Source of the DNA: Otatea glauca
Taxonomy: Eukaryota; Streptophyta; Magnoliopsida; Poales; Poaceae
Length of the DNA: 64,000 nt
Assembly (NCBI GenBank): GCA_036346275.1
Contig: CM070722.1
Location: 24,079,336-24,143,335 of the forward strand
Direction: 5' to 3'
The notes under the pieces are model-generated. The model saw only the letters and a list, made by a program, of their open reading frames with translations. It did not search any database and was not told the DNA's origin. The number at the start of each line of letters is the position of its first letter. Position 1 is the first letter of the stretch. The position numbers were made by a program, and so were the translations under genes. This document shows positions 47,031 to 58,053 of the stretch, piece after piece.

Positions 47031-47630
47031 TCAGCCACAATCCAAAACAGCCTTATGTTTGGACAGCCAATCCATTCCAAGGATAACATCTAGGGATTGG
47101 GCATCTAACAAGATAAGATTCGCTAGAAATTCTATCCCATCCATAAGCAACTTAACTCCCAAGCACCTAAGGCTAGATCTAAGCTCAGATCCTGGGGCTT
47201 GGACTAATAGCACACACTTAAGATTCACCACTTTAAACCTATTCTTGGTTGCAAAACTTTGAGAAACGAACGAATGCGAAGCTCTAGAATCAAATAAAAC
47301 TGTAGCAGGCACTGAGTTAACCAGAAACTTACCCAGCACGACGTCCGTAGCATCCTGAGCTCCATCTGCGGTGATGTAGTTGATCCTACCACGCGTTGTT
47401 GATTGAGGGGTTGCTCCAGCTTGACCTGGCGCGCGAGCTCCTCCTGAAGCCGGTGCCTTGGCAGGTGTTGTTCCCAGGTTAAAGCGAACTGGCGTGACAC
47501 CTCCTCTCTGTGGACACCTATTAGAGAAGTGCCCTGGCTCATTGCATGTATAGCATCTCTTGATTGCGCATCGCGACTCTCTCTGGTGCATTATCGCCTG
47601 TCTTTGGCGTCTGAAAGTTCTGATTAGCAC
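47031..47630 (-). pseudogene. Gag zinc knuckle and aspartic protease
   Basis: Contains a CCHC knuckle (CYTCNEPGHFSNRC) that belongs to the end of gag, and a pepsin-like retroviral protease. Its active-site loop reads FDSRASHSF where the family has DSG or DTG, so the glycine is lost. The later flap and DVILGMDWL motif are present. The frame is shifted by one relative to the main gag frame near 47570 and ends at a stop (47028-47030) before the RT. Confidence 0.88.
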
Positions 47631-48516
47631 GGCGAGGTGCAGGAGTTGATGCCTTGTTTACTGCTGATGGTTGGAATCTGGTAAACTGCTGCGGTGACAT
47701 TCTCAGACGCAGGTGGTTGTGACGTCCACCCTGATTAGTCATCAAGCGCTTTCGGTTTTCACACAGCTCTTTGCGCTTGTCCTCCAGAATCAATGCCTTG
47801 TTAACCAACTCCTGAAAGTCTGGAAAATTGTGGGTGATCAGCCCTACTTGCAATCCTGAATTTAGTCCCTTCATGAAGCGGGACTGCCTAGCTTTATCAG
47901 TCGCTACGTCTTCAGGGGCATAGCGAGCTAACTGAGAAAACTTGTTCAGATATCCGGCCACGGGCTGGCCTCCTTGCTTCAGACCCCTGAACTCTTCTTT
48001 CTTGAGATCCATCATTCCTTCTGGGACATGGTATTGGTGGAAAGCAATGGTAAACTCATCCCATGTGATCTCCTGCGGGGCTTCGTGCGCGGCACAAAAG
48101 TTTTCCCACCACTCTGCGGTTGTTCCTTCCAATTGTTGAGAGGCGTAGAGCACCCTCTCATTGCCCTCACATTGAGTGATATGAAGCTTCCTCTCGACGG
48201 TTCTAAGCCAGTCATCGGCTTCCAAGGGATTAGCATTTCCTGAAAAGGTTTGTGGCCGAGTCCACATAAAATCTGACAGCTTGGAGTACGGCCGCGGCCC
48301 ACCATTGTTGTTCTGGTTCACTTGGTTGTTATTATTTGCAGCCATGTTAGTCATTTGTTGCATCATGGTCTGCATCAATTGAGTCTGTGCGGCAAGAAAA
48401 GCTCCCAAGTTCTGCATATCCACTGGCGGTGCTTGTTGCGGTGGTGCTTCTTCGTTGGGATTGTTGCTCGAGCGCACCACACTTCAAGCTCCGTTGTTGC
48501 TACGGGTGTTCACCAT
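47539..48516 (-). pseudogene. Gag capsid protein of the chromovirus
   Basis: Gag forms the particle. The likely original ATG is at 48516-48514 (MVNTRSNNGA), but a TGA at 48486-48484 follows after ten codons. The open frame runs from 48480 (313 codons). Gln/Asn-rich N terminus, then the Retrotrans_gag domain at about residues 85-235 (ADDWLRTVERKL, EGTTAEWWENF, WDEFTIAFHQYHVP, LKQGGQPVAGYLNKFSQLA). The frame leaves homology near 47575, where the zinc knuckle continues in another frame. Confidence 0.9.
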
Positions 48517-48794
48517 CTGCTTGATTGCTTCTTGGGTTAGAAAAGATAGATGTAGCATAGATAAGATGCAAGAGTTTCTAAGGCGGGGAAACAGGTTAAA
48601 CCCAACTTAGACAATCTTTATTAATACTTGGTATGGTTGCTTACATTGCCTAAGGGCTTTGCAACACATACTGCACACTCAGCAGATAATTAAGAACCAA
48701 ACTAACACGAAACCTTAATGTCTACTAAAAGGTAAAGACTAACTTAAAGATGCGACTAAACACTCGAGTCTCAACACAACTCTAAGACTGACTC

Positions 48795-49556
48795 TCACTC
48801 ATCCAGCCACCCTGGCTGAGACTGATCCGGTGCATACACCGGCGGGTGGGCTGGCATAGGAGCAAACCTATCCTGGTGACCCTCTGCTGGCTCCTCAGGC
48901 TCCCACTCACGCTCCTCCGGGTCTTCTTCTTCTTCTTCGGCGACCTCGTCCGGCTCCTGAACGACCTGGTCCGCTAGCTCCTCGGCTACCTGCAAGGCTT
49001 CCTCTAGCTCACTGATGACTCTGGCTGCGGCATCACGAGTCTTCTGAAGCTCTCGCTCGGCCACCCTCAGTGCCTCGTACACTGTCTCCAGCTCCTGCGC
49101 AGTGTCCCTCAAGTGATCCTCCTGGGCAATGGTGAACTCAGCAAAATGTACTGCAGTAGCACACTCGCTCCCCACGATCCGTCGGCGTCGGCATGCTTGC
49201 ACATCAGGGTGAAGTCGGAACACTGAGTCGTGAAGCTCGTCGGCGTAGTCGCGACAGACACGGCGAAGAGCAAGTCGGGCAACCTCCTGAATCGCAACCT
49301 CGTACGAGAACCTCCTTGCAAAAATGCTGATCGACCTGCTAGCTTCATCATTCTCCTGGGCGTAAATAATCAACTTGCAAACAAATCCTCGGTGCACACC
49401 ATTAACTAACCAGCTGCCTCCTCGGTAAAGCGGACGATAGAATCCTCCAAGCATCTGAAGAACCCTCCACAGCTCCATGGCGTAGCCACCTGCTGACTCC
49501 TCAAAGGTTGGAACGATCGGCATCTGCTCCACAAAAACTTTGGATAAGATCTCCAT
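48795..49556 (-). CDS. Extra ORF between primer binding site and gag
   Basis: 253 codons, open, about 165 bp after the primer binding site and 280 bp before gag, same strand. I do not recognise a named domain. Residues 1-60 are hydrophobic/aromatic mixed (GGFYRPLYRGGSWLVNG). Residues about 60-125 are rich in Arg and Ala. Residues about 128-195 look like a coiled coil (DTAQELETVYEALRVAEREL, SELEEALQVAEELADQV). Residues 196-225 are strongly acidic, and the tail is Pro-rich. It is unbroken although gag and pol carry several breaks. Additional ORFs upstream of gag are known from Ogre/Tat elements; for a chromovirus this is less usual. A structural or chaperone role is conceivable but not shown. 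Confidence 0.65.
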   Translation of the reverse strand: MEILSKVFVEQMPIVPTFEESAGGYAMELWRVLQMLGGFYRPLYRGGSWLVNGVHRGFVCKLIIYAQENDEASRSISIFARRFSYEVAIQEVARLALRRVCRDYADELHDSVFRLHPDVQACRRRRIVGSECATAVHFAEFTIAQEDHLRDTAQELETVYEALRVAERELQKTRDAAARVISELEEALQVAEELADQVVQEPDEVAEEEEEDPEEREWEPEEPAEGHQDRFAPMPAHPPVYAPDQSQPGWLDE

Positions 49557-49719
49557 CCGGACCAGCAGTAAAATGGTAAATTCAGCAAGGCGAGAAGTAG
49601 AGAATGGGATGAATCAAGAGTGTGTTATTAGTCAAATTTAAAATTTTCCTTTATAAAATAGTTTTGGACACAACCCGGACTTCTCCATACTATCTAGGGC
49701 CAAGACCTACAGTCAGTAC

Positions 49720-49731
49720 GCACTGATACCA
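49720..49731 (-). other. Primer binding site, initiator Met tRNA type
   Basis: TGGTATCAGTGC on the minus strand, 4 nt inside the 5' LTR; eleven of twelve bases agree with the TGGTATCAGAGC complement of the initiator tRNA-Met 3' end. Confidence 0.9.
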
Positions 49732-49735
49732 CCTC

Positions 49736-52700
49736 TGTAAGGACCCGAATCCACTGATTCGAACCCACTGTGTTTACCGCACTAGTCCCAGGATCAACGC
49801 TAGTGCACACAGCTCAACATTGGTACATATCACATCATACTCAACGATAAAAGCAATAGTAATTCATTTATTGATATAGCTAAATGTATGATCTTATGAC
49901 CAACTTACATTATTAAGCCAGCAGGGCAAGACTGGTAATATAAACTAATAATTAAGCAGCAGAAAGTAGAAAACGTAGATAGCTCTTCAGTTCACCACAG
50001 GCAACCAACAAGGCTCAGACCCTAATGACTCGCGTTCTCTTGGAACTCCTCCTCCAACACAGGTGTAGATTCTTCGACTGTTGATTATTGGTGTTGGCAA
50101 GGGTGAGTACTTAAAGCACACAACAAGTTGTGCACAGAATGCAATTCTATGTAACTATATGCAAGGCTTGTTCCAATGGATAGGCTATCATGGCTATTTT
50201 GCAATAAGCAGCATTTATGAACAAATACAATAAATAGATTGTAGAGACTGTAAAACAAATAACAATAGTAGATAGATTCAACATTTCTGAAGTAAACCAA
50301 GTTTCCATTCCTAAGTCAAACTCCATCTTCCACATGGCATTCTGCCATCCCAACCAAGTTGTCCATTTAATTAAGCTAACCCTTAACTGTAATTCCCGAG
50401 CATTGCTCAATACCGCGAGCACGGCTATCCGAATAGTTTCACACTCTGCAGAGGTTATGCACTTTACCCACGTGATACAACCAAACACCACCAAAGCGAG
50501 TGATTATAACAAAGCCTTTACAATTCGCTGGCTTAACCCGGTACCACCCGCTAAGGTTTCAACACTGGTGGGACTGGTTACCACATCCAGGGCCCCCCTC
50601 TTGCGCCATGTGAATTACTCCATAACTCGGGAACTCACACCGACCAAGATAGTACCAAAGCTAATACATTGCAAATTACTCAGGTAGGCTGGCCCATACG
50701 AGACATGTGGTTGCATGATTGACTCAGGTCAAAGGCTTGCAAGGTTAAGTCCTTAGAGTGATCAAGGCAAGACATCCACATACCCTCTGCCCATCGGGCC
50801 CACCATGGCATACTCGCCCCTTGTCACTTGCCAAAATCTAAGTGAATATCACCCAAGTTGATTACCAAGCACCACGTGCCATCAACAATTCAACATCGTT
50901 GTGTGACATGACTCGCCACAAACAACTCAATCTCATCGTGTGATCCCACATGACACACAAGTTCATAACATTGTTCCATATTCCATTAATCAAAATTAAT
51001 TATGAATGATTCCATCACATGTGATGACGTGGCATGGCTAAGCAACTAATACAGTCTAACCATCCCATGTTGATTATCGTTACTAACCAACTATATTGAA
51101 CCAAACTTAGGGTGACAATAGATCATGGCATATGATGACAAGGTAGGGTATAGATCAATTTGGTATAATAGCTAAGCCCAATTTAATTTGAAACAACTAT
51201 ATACTTGAAATAATATGCAATAGGGTAAAACAATTAAAGTAAATTTTACAAACATGGGTTCAACATGATCAAGCACAACTTGCCTTGGAATAGATCCTAA
51301 TCTTGATCTAGAGCTTGCTCTTGAGTTGCTGGATCTTCCTCCGAAGCGTCGCACAATTCAACGTCTACGCGTACCGAAGGAGAAAAACAAATAAATACTA
51401 AAACGGAGAGAAATTTAACTCCAAAAGTCAATTAAAATTCACCATTAAATAGATCTCGATTTTAAAAATTTTTAGAAATTTCAATCACTCAAATCCGAGT
51501 TAAGATGCAAAAGTTATAGCCTTTTGAAGTTTGAATAAATACTGAAATTACAGAAATTAGAAAATCAGAATTAACGTAATTATTTTGAAACTGAAAAACC
51601 GATTTATGACGTCAGCGTGACCTCATGATGATGTCAGCATCGCAGAATTTCGCATCGGATTATTTTCCAATTGAAAATGCAATTATGACGCAAGCATGAC
51701 GTCAGCGAAGATCTGGAACCAACCAGAACGTGACGCGTGTCTCGGCGCATAGACTCGGTCCAAGGGACTGCCTCTAGTCCACCGCAGACGCGGTCCACGG
51801 CACTTCGTAGAGCGAGCCAACACTCGCCCGCAACCGATTGGCCCCTCCCTGCGGCGCGAAATCTACCGTACAGAACGCATCCGACGGCTACCGATCTAAA
51901 GCTACGTGGCTAGATCCCGACCGCCCACTCTGATCTAGCGGCTAACGCTTACCGGAGGGGTTCATCGCTTACGCGACGACGCGGCACGATCTTCACCTTC
52001 GCCAAGATCCGACGGCTCCGGCTTTAACACGCGATGGCGGCACGACGGCGCTTCGCCAGACTTGAGACGATGACTCAACGACGGCGCAGCGGCGATGAAA
52101 CAGCGACATCGCTTCATGGATCCGTCGCGCGGGCACGGGGTCTCTGATCCGCTCTTGGAACAGCGGAGACGGCGAAACGGCGGCGAGCTCGGGCAAAAAC
52201 CGCAGCGGCCACCTCCTTCAACTCCGGCGAGCTCCCACGCACAGTCGATGGCGGCACAGGGCTCGGGAGTTGCGGAAGATACGCGGCACGAGGTGGGGAT
52301 TTCAGCGCCCGCGTCGGTGCTTTAAATAGGCGCACGGGGAGGCGTGCGCAGCGCGAAAATCGGACTCGGTTGTCGTGGCGGCGGCGGACTCCGGCGGCGA
52401 TACGGAGAGGTGACGCGGCTTCATCCGGAGCGTCCACGCGGCCTTCATCCGACGGCTGCAGGCAACGCGACGAAAGCACGGCCGTCGGCGGATTAGGGTT
52501 AGGGTTTCGGCGACTAACGGGCCGCGCGGGCTGACTTGGGCCGCACAGTTCGCGGGCCGGCCCGATACTGTTCACGAGACTTTTAAAGGATTTTTCATTT
52601 AAAATAATTACAGAAAATCATTTGATTTGTTTCAGGCAATAAAATAATCAGGAAAATTCCAAGAAAATTCTCAAAAATACTTTGAGATATTCTGAACTCA

Positions 52701-52888
52701 GATAAAATATTTTTGGTAAAACTTTATTTTAACTTTGCATAAATTTAAATAGTTTTGGACAAAGGACCAATATACTTAATTTAAAATTAATTCAAATAAA
52801 TCCAGAAAAATCCAAATAAATTCCAAAAAAATCATAAAATGCACAAATGAAAATAAAATAATATTTAGGTGAATTTTGGAATGTTACA
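49736..52888 (-). repeat. 5' LTR of the chromovirus
   Basis: 3153 bp, from TGTAAGGACCCG to GGAATGTTACA, collinear with 40851-44010. TATTTAAA on the minus strand at 52321-52328. Small indels separate the copies, for example extra bases after 52340 here and extra bases near 43590 in the other copy. Confidence 0.95.
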
Positions 52889-55800
52889 ACCACCCATTCC
52901 ACATTTTTATTTTTGAAGATCTAACCCTTGACTTTAATCCCCGAGCAATGTCCAATACCGTGGACACGGCTATTCGAATAGATTTGACACTCTACAGAGG
53001 TTATACACTTTACCCATAAGATACAGCCGCTCACCACACAGGTGATTGCCCATAACAAAGCCTTTCAGGAGCCTCTACCTTAACCAATGAACCTCTCTGG
53101 TATTTTCTTCACTATCACTCCCCTCACACAGAGCCGAAGTATAGGACAGGTCAACACCGTTGGATGGGCACCAAGCCGTAGCACAGGTATGCTCCTCCAC
53201 ACAGACACACCCCTGTGTACTGTCACCCCGAGGTATCAGAGGAAAGATATCAGAACCCTAATGAACTAGGTCTGTCCCATACCAGACATGTGGTTGTACG
53301 GGTGACTCAATTCAAATACTTGCAAGGTGAAGTCCTTAACTTGACCAGGGCAACACTTCTATCACTCATCAGTGGCACACATCCCAATGTGGCACACAGA
53401 CTCACAACTCTCATTAACCCATTGCCACAAAGGCCCACCTGGCACACAGCCTCTTGCCACTTGCCCCAGTCTAAATCATTTCCCACCCGGTTGATTATTG
53501 TGCAACACATGCCAACAATAACTCAACATCGGTACGGAACCACACAGGTCTCCATACTTCAATTTCATCATGTAGCATCATCACACAACTTTTCATAATA
53601 CATTCAGTATTTCATTAGTCAATATTGCTGCATTTCCAAAAGATCATGCAAGACTCGTTGCAGGGCTAAGCCTCTAATCACGGTCTAGCCTCCCGTGTTG
53701 GCACAATATTATCATCCAACTAGTACAAGCAACCTAGGGTGACAATGATTTCAGGGCATATAAGTAATAATTTCAAGGTGACATTAACAATATGGGTTTA
53801 TTAGCTAAATTACCCAAATTCATTTAAATATATTTTTAATTAATTTAGCATGCATAATTTTAAAGCAAAATATATAATTAAAAGAAGCTGGGATCAAAAT
53901 GGTCAAATCATCACTTGCCTTCAAAGAGTTGCTGGTCTTGATCCGAAGCTTGATCTTGAGCGACGAACTCTTCCTCGAAACTTTCCGGCAAATTTGCGTC
54001 TACGCGTAAAAATTACATATGCAATAAATAACTAGAATAGTAGACTAGAAGACCTCAAAAATTCAAATATAATTCATAAATAAAAAGATAACAATTTTAC
54101 AAATTTTTAGAAACTGGAATCACCTCAATCGGAGTTCAAATGCAAAAATTATAGCCTTTCAAAGTTATAAATAAGAAAATAGAATTTCCCGAATTAATCC
54201 ATTTATTTTTCTACTGAAAACTCGGTTTATTGCGTCAGCATGACGTCGGCGAACACGTGGCGCCTTCTGGTGCCACCACGTCGTCTCGATCTATGGGCTT
54301 GGTCCACGACTCGGGTCGGGAACACCGTGGACTCGGTCCACCAGAACAGTGCATCTACGCGGCAAGATCCGAGCCGTTCATTGAATCAACGGTCAGATCT
54401 CACGAGTCACACCGCACTGCCTCGAAATCTACGCGACACGCGTCGCGCATCGAACGGTTGCCCAGATTCAACGGTCGGAATCCCGCGCAAGCTCGGCAAC
54501 GCTTCGCGTTCTGCGCCTCCACGCGTCGTGCATCCGACGGGGCTTCCGGATCCAACGGCTCGATCTCGCGCACATTCGGCGATGTCTCGGTTCACGTGCA
54601 GCCACGCGGCAAGATCGCAGCGACGCGCCCGAAAGCAACGGTCGGATCTGGTCTCTGCCCCGAGTCAACGCGCACACGCGATTCGGTGGGAGCGCGGCGT
54701 CATCTCCGCCGCACATTCAAATCTGAACGGCGCGGATTCACGCACCACAGGCCAACCCACAACTACCGTTTAGATCTAATCTAATGGCTCACGGTACCCG
54801 AGCTGTTTACTGTTCATCTTAACTACGCGGTGCAATCTCACGCGTACACTAACGATCCAACGGCTGAGATTTAAACAAGTTACAGAGACTAGATCTAATC
54901 ACCACCGTTCAATCTAGATCTAGTGGTCAAGATTAACGCTGGGTAAGAAAGGGGATCAGCGACGTGGACGTACCAGAACCGTGCGATGCAGATTGAACGG
55001 TCGACGGGGCTTGACGAGGTCGATGGTGGCGAGGAAGAGAAGGTTACCGAAGCTGGGGAAGACGACGTGGTCGACAACTCTACGGTGTCTCTCCGGCGTG
55101 AAGAACTGGCGCGTTCGACGCATCTCGGCGAGAGCGTTAATCCGATGGCCTCGGCGACGGCGGAGACCCAACGGACGGCGAGCAATTGGCGAAAAACTAC
55201 GGCGGCGCACTCGAGCAACTACGGCGAGCTAGTACAGAGTCTCTGGGGTGTCTCGACGTGCGTGCGAGGAGTCAAACTGAGCGGCGTGAAATCCTCTGCA
55301 CGACGCGCTAACCGAAGCCCTTAAAAGAGCCTCGATGTGCGCGCAAACACCGGCGAAACGAGCGAAAACGCTCGAAGGCGTTAACTCCGACGATTACGCC
55401 CGGTCGGACCGACTTGGCTCCATCACGGCCGTCCAAGTATCGACGATCCGATGGCGCACGTACGCGAGTGACGCGGCACAACGGAAACTAACGGATCTCG
55501 ATCCAACGGCTCGATCGCGCAGCGGCCAGGGTTTGCGATGAAGCGGGCTGCGCGGGCCGACGGCGCGCGGCTGGGCTGCACAGTGTTTCGGCCCAACACT
55601 GTTCACTCGATTTTTAAAATATTTCTAATTTAAAATAAATCAGATAAATAAACAAAGCCAAAATAAATAGCAAAAATACTCGGAAAAATCCGGAAAAATT
55701 CTGGAAAATATTTTGGAACATTCTGAACTCAAATAAAATATTTTAAATAAAAATTTGCATCAACTTTTATATTAGTTTAATTAAATTCAAGAAAAACCAT

Positions 55801-55905
55801 TTTTGAATAAATCCAAATTTCTTTTCAATAAATCTCCAAAAAAATTAAAAAGTCAAAATAACTGCAAAATTTAAATTAGTTAAATTTTTAGGGTGTTATA
55901 GCCCA

Positions 55906-56901
55906 TGTATGAGTCATTCCTATCCCTTGATGGCGATCGTTAGGGTAGAAGGAACTCATCCAAGGGTGACTTAAGAGTAGTATAAATAGAGGGGAGTAGC
56001 TTTCTTTCCCTTGAAAGTTTTAGAGGTTTTTGCTCCTTTGAGCTTTTTGCCCACCTTGTTGTGAGACTTTGTAAACCTCCCTTTTAGAAATGCAAATCAT
56101 TATCTCTTATGCTTGAATTTACTTTATGCATTTAAATTTCGCACTTACATTTTTGCAATTTACATTCATGTAATTTGGATTTTTCCTCCCTCCTTCTACA
56201 TGTTTTTAGATTTGCCTCCTCTCCTTCTACATGCTTTTTATTCTTGTGCCAAGGATGTTGATTGATGAATCTTCTTCCTATCTTACCTCAATCATCTAGG
56301 CAATCCATGAGTTTTTCTTGCAAGAAACCGATCTTGTGTTCTTGAGTGAATCATTCTTTTAGATCGTGTTTGAGGGGTGTTGGACTTGTGTTCTTGCTTA
56401 CTGTGACGTGTGAGAGTTTATCCAAGATCATCTTGATCATCAATACCCCCACGAGCAAGTCGAAAATTAAATTCTTAAGTTTTGCTTAAACTTGGTGTGT
56501 TCTTCCTTCAAAGTGAAAAAGGTCGGCACTTTGACATCAATCCTTCCGATTGATGGTTGGAATCAGTTCCTAACATCCTTAGGATCACATCTAGTAAGTT
56601 TCATGAGTTTTTGTGCAGCCAATCAAAAGATTCCTCAAATTAGCTTTGAGTTCGTGCTATTTTTTGGCTCTGTTCTTCCTGCTATTCTTGAGCCCGGTCA
56701 TAACGTCCACTGTCCGGTCATACCGGACCCCGGTGCTACCGGGCTTACCCCGGTCATACCGGGCTTGCAGAGCAACTTGCTCCTTCTCACTTGCTTCTCT
56801 TGATTGATTTGCCTATGGGCTTGGTTGGATCATTTTGAGTGAGAAAAAATTTTATTTGGTATCATTCATCCACCCCCTCTGATCTCTATCTCGGTCCTTC
56901 A
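55906..56901 (+). mobile_element. Right part of a Copia-like LTR remnant
   Basis: Continuation of 33716-34016. TATAAATA at 55981-55988, then a pyrimidine-rich leader. The end reads CATCCACCCCCTCTGATC and CTCGGTCCTTCA, the style in which Sirevirus and other Copia LTRs end. No primer binding site follows (CTAGCAATCTAGG), so it is a solo or truncated LTR. The small frames here have no coding signal I trust. Confidence 0.5.
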
Positions 56902-57330
56902 CTAGCAATCTAGGAACAGATACATACAAGGTTTCAAAAATCGGCAAAAACCGCTCGAAAACTGCGGTTTTCGATCTTATCGCTGTTGTTCGAGATTCAA
57001 AACTGGTCGGTAAACCAGTCTAATTAAAAAAATTTAAAAATTTTAAAAAAATTTATGCAACGTAAACCGCTCGAAAACCGTTGAAAACCGCTCAAAAACC
57101 GTTTTTAAGAAACATTCAATTGGTCAATGGGTTTTTAGTGAAAACCGACTGTTTTCGATTTTTTTAATATTTTTTCCCAATTTTTTTTATTTCTTAACTC
57201 TTCGGCTTCTAACGGATTTCGAGAAGTTTTTCTCCAACTTTGAATTTCGAGCTGTTTTTTCAAAAACGATTTTTAAAACCCTGCATACATAGCACGGAGC
57301 TGATGCGACGTTGCCTTGCTCGCTTGATCA
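56902..57330. other. Unassigned stretch with AAAACCG repeats
   Basis: Between 56940 and 57125 short variants of AAAACCGCTCGAAAACC recur about six times, partly as complement (GGTTTTCGA). The origin is unknown. No gene. Confidence 0.5.
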
Positions 57331-57340
57331 CTCCGTACTA

Positions 57341-58043
57341 GAATTTTTTTTCCTTTAATATTTTTTCTTAATCTTTTTTTCAAAACAAGGTGTCGGGGCA
57401 AAAAAATTACAAAATTGGGCGCCGGTCGCCCGTATATGGGGCGATCGCCCCATATACGGGCGATCGCCCCACATACAAGCGATTAGTACTACTTTAAACG
57501 CGCGATTTTTCCTCTGCCTGCGGTTAATTTCTAAAAAAATCATAACTTTTTCATATGATGTCGGATGGAGATAAACATTATATGAAAATTGTAGCTCTCG
57601 ACGAGATCTACAACTTTTTTATACAAACTTTTTCAATTTGAGTCCATTTAGATAGTCAAAAATGGGATAGAATGTTCAGATCTAAAAACGGATCTATTTT
57701 TAGATCTGAACATTCTATCCCGTTTTTGGCTATTTAAATGGACTCAAATTGAAAAAGTTTGTATACAAAAGTTGTAGATCCCGTCGAGAACTACAATTTT
57801 CATATAAAGTTTATCTCCATCCGACATAATATGAAAAAGTTATGATTTTTGTTAGAAATTAACAACAGACAGAGTAAAAATCGCGCGTTTAAAGCAGTAC
57901 TAATCGCCCGTATGTGGGGCGATCGCCCGTATGTGGGGCGATCGCCCATATAGGGGCGACCGGAGCCTAATTTTGTAATTTTTTTGTCCCGACGCCTAGT
58001 TTTGAAAAAAAGATTAAAAAAAATATTAAAGAAAAAAAAATTC
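57341..58043. mobile_element. Foldback Mutator-like element
   Basis: A 703 bp palindrome: two arms of roughly 340 bp, the left opening GAATTTTTTTTCCTTTAATA and the right closing with its complement, meet at a short AGATCT-rich centre (about 57680-57710). CTCCGTACTA is directly repeated outside both ends (57331-57340, 58044-58053). Long terminal inverted repeats with a 9-11 bp duplication are the mark of Mutator-like elements. It has no coding capacity. Each arm carries GGGCGATCGCCC-type motifs. The frames called on its minus strand are palindrome shadows. Confidence 0.85.
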
Positions 58044-58053
58044 CTCCGTACTA

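Larger units (their letters stand above)
40851..52888 (-). mobile_element. Full-length Tekay/Del-type chromovirus (Ty3 LTR retrotransposon)
   Basis: Two LTRs (40851-44010, 49736-52888) enclose an internal region. It holds, in minus-strand order, the primer binding site, an extra ORF, gag with zinc knuckle, protease, reverse transcriptase, RNase H, integrase and chromodomain, then the polypurine tract. ACCAC is duplicated at 40846-40850 and 52889-52893. The first LTR base has changed (AGTAACG instead of TGTAAGG). The chromodomain, LTR length and domain order place it among chromoviruses, most likely Tekay/Del. Frameshifts and stops in gag and pol show it is not autonomous. About 12 differences in the first 400 bp of the two LTRs that I aligned by eye suggest a moderately old insertion. 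Confidence 0.95.
34017..55900 (-). mobile_element. Del-like solo LTR interrupted by three insertions
   Basis: Starts TGTCGGGACCCGATTATG at 34017 and ends GGGTGTTATA at 55900 (the last C of TGTTACA mutated to T). GCCCA is duplicated at 34012-34016 and 55901-55905. Its own sequence survives as 34017-34424, 39746-39885, 40771-40850 and 52889-55900, about 3.6 kb after removing target duplications. The order of shared phrases (GGGTGAGTACT, GCACAGAATGC, CACTCTACAGAGGTTATAC) follows that of the inner Del LTR, so it is a related family. No internal region remains on either side, so it is a solo LTR. Confidence 0.85.
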
